Shown here: positions 13,173 through 15,987 of the stretch, piece after piece
Layout: every line of letters starts with the position of its first letter
Numbering within the stretch: the first letter of the stretch is position 1
Assembly (NCBI GenBank): GCA_905233515.1
Contig: CAJOEQ010000024.1
Coordinates: forward strand, 1-15,987
From: an uncultured Synergistales bacterium
GTDB taxonomy: Bacteria; Synergistota; Synergistia; Synergistales; Aminobacteriaceae
Length of the DNA stretch: 15,987 nt
Reading direction: 5' to 3'
Position numbers and translations under genes: made by a program
Notes under the pieces: generated by a model
The model's input: only the letters and a program-made list of their open reading frames with translations
What the model was told of the DNA's origin: nothing
The model's database searches: none

Positions 13173-15044
13173 ATGAATTTGCGTAGTATAGCAGCAATAA
13201 TTGTAACAATAGCTTTTTTTGCGTTCCAAATGTATATAGCACTTGTTAAGCAATTCGCGCCCATGTTACAAAGTCCGATCCACTTAATATTTGCTCTGAC
13301 TCTGGTATTTATTTATTTCCCAGCTGATAATTATTATCGCAAGAAAGTCAAGAAGGCCGCCGAAAATATCGGTGAAATTCCTGATCCAGTCATATTAAAT
13401 AAATATTCATGGGTAAATTATATAGACATTTTTGCATTTGCCGGAATAGCTTATTTAACATGGTACATTTTGAGCCAGTTCACGCGCTTAAATGAATTTG
13501 TTATCGGCGTTGAAGAGGTTTTACCCATAGATCATGCGGCTATGATTGTAGCGATTTTATTATTACTCGTTGCAGTATATAGGACTCTCGGCGGGATTTT
13601 AGCAGCTTTTATCACAGTGTTTATAATTTACGCGTGGACTTCTCCATATTTGCCGGGAATTTTGCACACGAATTTAAAACCGTTCGATCAATTTATTGAA
13701 GAGTTTACTTCAGGCATGACAATGACAGAAAGCGGAGTCTTCGGCACGCCTTTATTAACGAGCGCAAATACTTTATTTTATTTTATTGTATTCGGAGCGT
13801 TTTTCTCGACTATAGGCGGCGGACAGCTTTTAATCGATATGGGCATGAAATTATCTAATAAATCATCAGGAGGCCCCGCAAAAGCTGCTGTGTTATCTTC
13901 CGGATTAATGGGCATGATTTCAGGCTCAGCAGTTGCAAATGTCGCTACAACAGGTGTAATGACTATTCCCATGATGAAAAAAATCGGCTATGAACCTGAA
14001 GAGGCCGGAGCAGTCGAGGCAGTAGCTTCAACAGGCGGACAAATTATGCCCCCTATTATGGGAGTCGGAGCGTTTATCATGGCTGAAATGTTAGGCGTTA
14101 ATTATATGTCAATTGCTGCAAGTGCGATAATTCCTGCAGTAGCTTATTATTTCGCGGTGTTCGTTCTCGTTGACAAATTAGCAGCAAAAAGAGCCGCAAA
14201 TCTTGATACAACTGCCGACTCTTCTATCAGAGTAGACCGTCCAATTTTGCCGAGATTATATTTATTAATTCCTGCTATATTGCTTGTAGTCTGGATTATT
14301 CGCGGTTATTCGCTTATGAGGGCTGGAATGGTCGGTATTTTTTCCTGTCTTGCATGCGACATTATAAATTATTTCGTAAATAAGCCTGATTTCTTGAATC
14401 TTAAAAAATTATGGGCTTGCTGTGTTGATGGAGCTAAACAGGCTGCGGCGATTGCTATTCCTACAGCGGCATGCGGAATTATTATTAACGTCGTAACTCA
14501 GCAGACTTCATTAGCTACAAATTTATCGACTTTGATTCGTTCGCTTGGTACTAGTTATTTATTCTTGGCCTTAGTAATTGCTATGGTCGGTTGTATGATT
14601 CTGGGAATGGCACTTCCGACCGTTGCCGCGTATTTAGTCGGAGTAATTTTATTTGTGCCTTGTATTCAGCCGATTTTGTTGCAGACTGGACTCCCCCGCG
14701 CGACTGCTGATTTATGCGCGAATATGTTTGTTTTCTATTACGGGATAATGGCTCAAATTACGCCGCCTGTCTGTGTTGCCTCGTATACAGCCGCAGGAAT
14801 TGCCGGAGCCGACGCAATGAAAACAGGACTCAAGGGATTTACTTTTGCTATGGTAGGATTCTTAGTTCCGTTTGTGTTCGTGTATAATCCTCCGTTATTG
14901 CTCAAAGGAGAATGGAGCAGTTATTCAGCTTGCATTAGGTACTTATTTCTTAGCTGTCATGGTAGCAGGATATTTCAAGACTCATTTAAACGTGTTAGAA
15001 CGAGTAATATTATTTGCTGCTGCCTTAAGTTTGATTGCTCCTGA
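13173..15044 (+). CDS. Fused TRAP transporter permease (DctQM, 4TM/12TM), 3' end frameshifted
   Basis: A 623-residue frame starting at ATG 13173, with AAGGAG 10 bases upstream. It is the fused permease of TAXI-type TRAP systems: N-terminal helices of the DctQ type to about residue 170, then a DctM-like part with GAFFSTIGGGQLLIDMG, SGSAVANVATTGVMTIPMM, STGGQIMPPIMGVGAFIMAE, LGMALPTVAAYLVGVILF and ITPPVCVASYTAAGIAG. The true sequence is convincing to about residue 580 (NPPLLLKGEW). After that the frame turns into a Cys/Ser/Arg-rich tail unlike a membrane protein. The expected last two helices are found instead in the +1 frame, to TAG at 15118-15120. One extra base near 14907-14922 explains this; the corrected protein would be about 648 residues, normal for the family. 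It may be a real mutation, an assembly error, or less likely a programmed shift. Confidence 0.88.
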   Translation: MNLRSIAAIIVTIAFFAFQMYIALVKQFAPMLQSPIHLIFALTLVFIYFPADNYYRKKVKKAAENIGEIPDPVILNKYSWVNYIDIFAFAGIAYLTWYILSQFTRLNEFVIGVEEVLPIDHAAMIVAILLLLVAVYRTLGGILAAFITVFIIYAWTSPYLPGILHTNLKPFDQFIEEFTSGMTMTESGVFGTPLLTSANTLFYFIVFGAFFSTIGGGQLLIDMGMKLSNKSSGGPAKAAVLSSGLMGMISGSAVANVATTGVMTIPMMKKIGYEPEEAGAVEAVASTGGQIMPPIMGVGAFIMAEMLGVNYMSIAASAIIPAVAYYFAVFVLVDKLAAKRAANLDTTADSSIRVDRPILPRLYLLIPAILLVVWIIRGYSLMRAGMVGIFSCLACDIINYFVNKPDFLNLKKLWACCVDGAKQAAAIAIPTAACGIIINVVTQQTSLATNLSTLIRSLGTSYLFLALVIAMVGCMILGMALPTVAAYLVGVILFVPCIQPILLQTGLPRATADLCANMFVFYYGIMAQITPPVCVASYTAAGIAGADAMKTGLKGFTFAMVGFLVPFVFVYNPPLLLKGEWSSYSACIRYLFLSCHGSRIFQDSFKRVRTSNIICCCLKFDCS

Positions 15045-15120
15045 AATGATAAGCTCAATAATCGGAGCAGTTATCGGAATTGCTATATTATTAATTAACG
15101 CTAGAAATTCAAAGAAGTAG
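14914..15120 (+). pseudogene. Out-of-frame C-terminal end of the TRAP permease
   Basis: In the frame one base ahead of the permease, the segment AVIQLALGTYFLAVMVAGYF and on through LERVILFAAALSLIAPEM to INARNSKK reads as the last two hydrophobic helices of a fused TRAP permease. There is no start codon with a ribosome site in this frame, so it is not a separate gene. It is the natural continuation of the 13173 gene, cut off by a frameshift. Confidence 0.8.
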
Positions 15121-15140
15121 CGTATATGGCTGCCTTCTCT

Positions 15141-15160
15141 GGGTGGGGAGGGGGTGCGGG
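15141..15160 (+). other. G-quadruplex-type tract in the permease 3' UTR
   Basis: Four G runs (3, 4, 5 and 3 bases) separated by T, A and TGC fit the G3+N1-7 quadruplex pattern. The tract lies between the permease stop and its terminator hairpin and stands out in this AT-rich sequence. Confidence 0.6.
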
Positions 15161-15179
15161 CTCGGCAAGCCGAGTTTTT
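15161..15179 (+). terminator. Terminator after the TRAP permease
   Basis: CTCGG (15161-15165) pairs with CCGAG (15170-15174) around a CAAG loop (or six pairs around AA), followed by five T (15175-15179). It lies 41 bases after the corrected permease stop at 15120 and separates the transporter from the flavoprotein gene. Confidence 0.8.
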
Positions 15180-15237
15180 CAGTTAGGAATGGGCACGGGT
15201 TGCCTCCGCATTCATGCGTAAAAATTTTTTCGTAACG

Positions 15238-15270
15238 TATTATCACTAAGTAAATTTCACAGGCTGTGAA
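15238..15270 (+). promoter_or_regulatory. Possible promoter with palindromic operator for the flavoprotein gene
   Basis: TATTAT (15238-15243) could be a -10 box; no good -35 is visible. Just downstream is a perfect inverted repeat, TTCACA (15256-15261) and TGTGAA (15265-15270), around GGC. An operator here would cover the start of the transcript, a repressor-type position. The repeat could equally form an RNA hairpin. Earlier in this gap a small palindrome (CGCATTCATGCG, 15207-15218) precedes an A5T6 run. Confidence 0.35.
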
Positions 15271-15308
15271 TGGCTAAATGAGATAAAAATTTTTAGGAGG
15301 TGCAGAAA

Positions 15309-15987
15309 TTGAGTCAACATCATAAAGTAATAATTGCTGGGAGCGGTTTAGCTGCTTTGGCGGCGGCTGCTAGACTTCACGAATTAGGCGTAAAAGACAT
15401 TGCTATTTATGCGAACGGACTCGGAGGGACTCCGTATATTGCCGCGATAAATTTTGTATTGCCTGAAAATCCCTATGGAGATACTCCAGAATTATACGCT
15501 GAAGACATGTTAAAGGCCGGTTATAATATCGGTAATAAAAATTTAGTCCGTGAAATGGCCGCAAATACTTTTAACGGCTATGAGCTTTTATGCAGATGGG
15601 GCGTAACTTTTGCTCACAATGAAGACGGCTCTATAAAATTGCGTCATGTGTCGGGTCATACTTATCCGCGTTCATTATGTCAGACGACTAATTTAATCGG
15701 CGTTGAAATCGAAAAAATTATGCTCCCGAAATTGGCCGAAGCTGGAATCGAATTCCATAATCATGCTCAACTAGTGAATCTCTTAACAAATGACGGCAAA
15801 ATTGAGGGCTTTACAGTAATAGAGAATAATAATGAGCCTTATAACGTTTATGCGCCCATTGTAATAGCCTCGTGGGGAGGAGTCGGAAATCTGCTCGGCA
15901 CTTCGACATATCCCGATGACGTGAAAGGCAATACTCTAGGAATGGCAAAACAAGCCGGCGCGAATCTTGTCGATATTGAATTTATAG
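15309..15987 (+). CDS. FAD-dependent fumarate-reductase-like flavoprotein, 5' part
   Basis: Open to the window edge: 226 residues visible. The start is TTG 15309, with TAGGAGG 13 bases upstream. An N-terminal FAD-binding Rossmann motif GSGLAALAAAARLHELG (11-27) leads to GGTPYIAAINF (39-49), which corresponds to the flavin-contacting GG-A-A-G-- loop of fumarate reductase and aspartate oxidase, and then to HVSGHTYPRS (113-122), matching the substrate/FAD segment of the FAD_binding_2 family. The fragment ends inside the GANLVDIEFI helix-strand, just before the usual Q-HPT motif. Homologues reduce or oxidise fumarate, succinate, aspartate or other unsaturated acids. Placed after a TRAP carboxylate transporter, a reductase acting on the imported acid is plausible. 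The catalytic arginine and histidine are beyond the window. Confidence 0.88.
   Translation, partial: MSQHHKVIIAGSGLAALAAAARLHELGVKDIAIYANGLGGTPYIAAINFVLPENPYGDTPELYAEDMLKAGYNIGNKNLVREMAANTFNGYELLCRWGVTFAHNEDGSIKLRHVSGHTYPRSLCQTTNLIGVEIEKIMLPKLAEAGIEFHNHAQLVNLLTNDGKIEGFTVIENNNEPYNVYAPIVIASWGGVGNLLGTSTYPDDVKGNTLGMAKQAGANLVDIEFI

Noticed and set aside
14912..14935. ATG following AAAGGAG near the frameshift as a reinitiation start
   Set aside because: It lies in the third frame and meets a stop after eight codons, and spacing to the ribosome site is only about one base.
14872..15120. A separate small membrane protein gene overlapping the permease end
   Set aside because: Its only start in frame is an unsupported TTG, and its first 15 residues are just the permease sequence read out of frame; the rest is the permease C-terminus.
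1..15987. CRISPR arrays, tRNA or rRNA genes
   Set aside because: No regularly spaced repeat with spacers and no tRNA cloverleaf or rRNA sequence was found; gaps are short and accounted for.

Overview
This is an AT-rich window (roughly 40% G+C by eye) from an anaerobic, probably diderm bacterium. Three secreted proteins carry ordinary signal peptides without a lipobox, and two of them are solute-binding proteins of transporters (a TTT system and a TAXI-type TRAP system) that normally work with a periplasm. Heavy use of TTT and TRAP transporters for organic acids is typical of Synergistota, and that is my best guess; no rRNA or universal marker gene is present to prove it.

Layout. (1) 1-171 is the 3' end of a Sel1-repeat protein on +, followed by a terminator. 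(2) 296-2844 on - is a LytTR response regulator overlapping a GHKL sensor histidine kinase by ATGA, followed by a small secreted protein. It ends in a terminator that faces the Sel1 gene. (3) 2845-3085 is a divergent control region. It holds a good sigma70-type promoter for the two-component genes and helically phased TTTCAC direct repeats of the kind LytTR regulators bind. (4) 3086-11988 on + is one long, tightly packed catabolic operon: DUF1537 acid-sugar kinase, Fe-dependent alcohol dehydrogenase, DapA-like aldolase, PdxA2-like dehydrogenase, D-2-hydroxyacid dehydrogenase, TctB, TctA, TctC, and a second hydroxyacid dehydrogenase that has lost its whole NAD domain. (5) 12015-15120 on + is a TAXI solute-binding protein, a hairpin terminator/attenuator, and a fused TRAP permease whose last ~70 residues are out of frame. 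(6) 15121-15308 holds a G-rich tract, a terminator and a likely operator. (7) From 15309 a FAD-dependent fumarate-reductase-like flavoprotein runs off the end of the window.

How the genes fit together. The DUF1537 kinase plus PdxA2 pair is the known route that turns a four-carbon acid sugar (D-threonate in the characterised cases) into dihydroxyacetone phosphate and CO2. The TTT system would bring in the acid. The aldolase, Fe-ADH and hydroxyacid dehydrogenase are not needed for that route. They suggest a second branch or fermentative redox balancing: aldol cleavage to a 2-oxo acid plus an aldehyde, with NADH used to reduce both. The divergent LytTR/GHKL pair is the obvious candidate regulator. 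The TAXI-TRAP and flavoprotein genes downstream may be a separate acid-uptake and reduction module.

Points most worth a second look: the precise in-frame loss of the nested Rossmann domain in the 11554 gene, the phased repeats between regulator and operon, the frameshift in the TRAP permease, the foldable RNA with a possible antiterminator before that permease, and a window-wide excess of GANTC sites.
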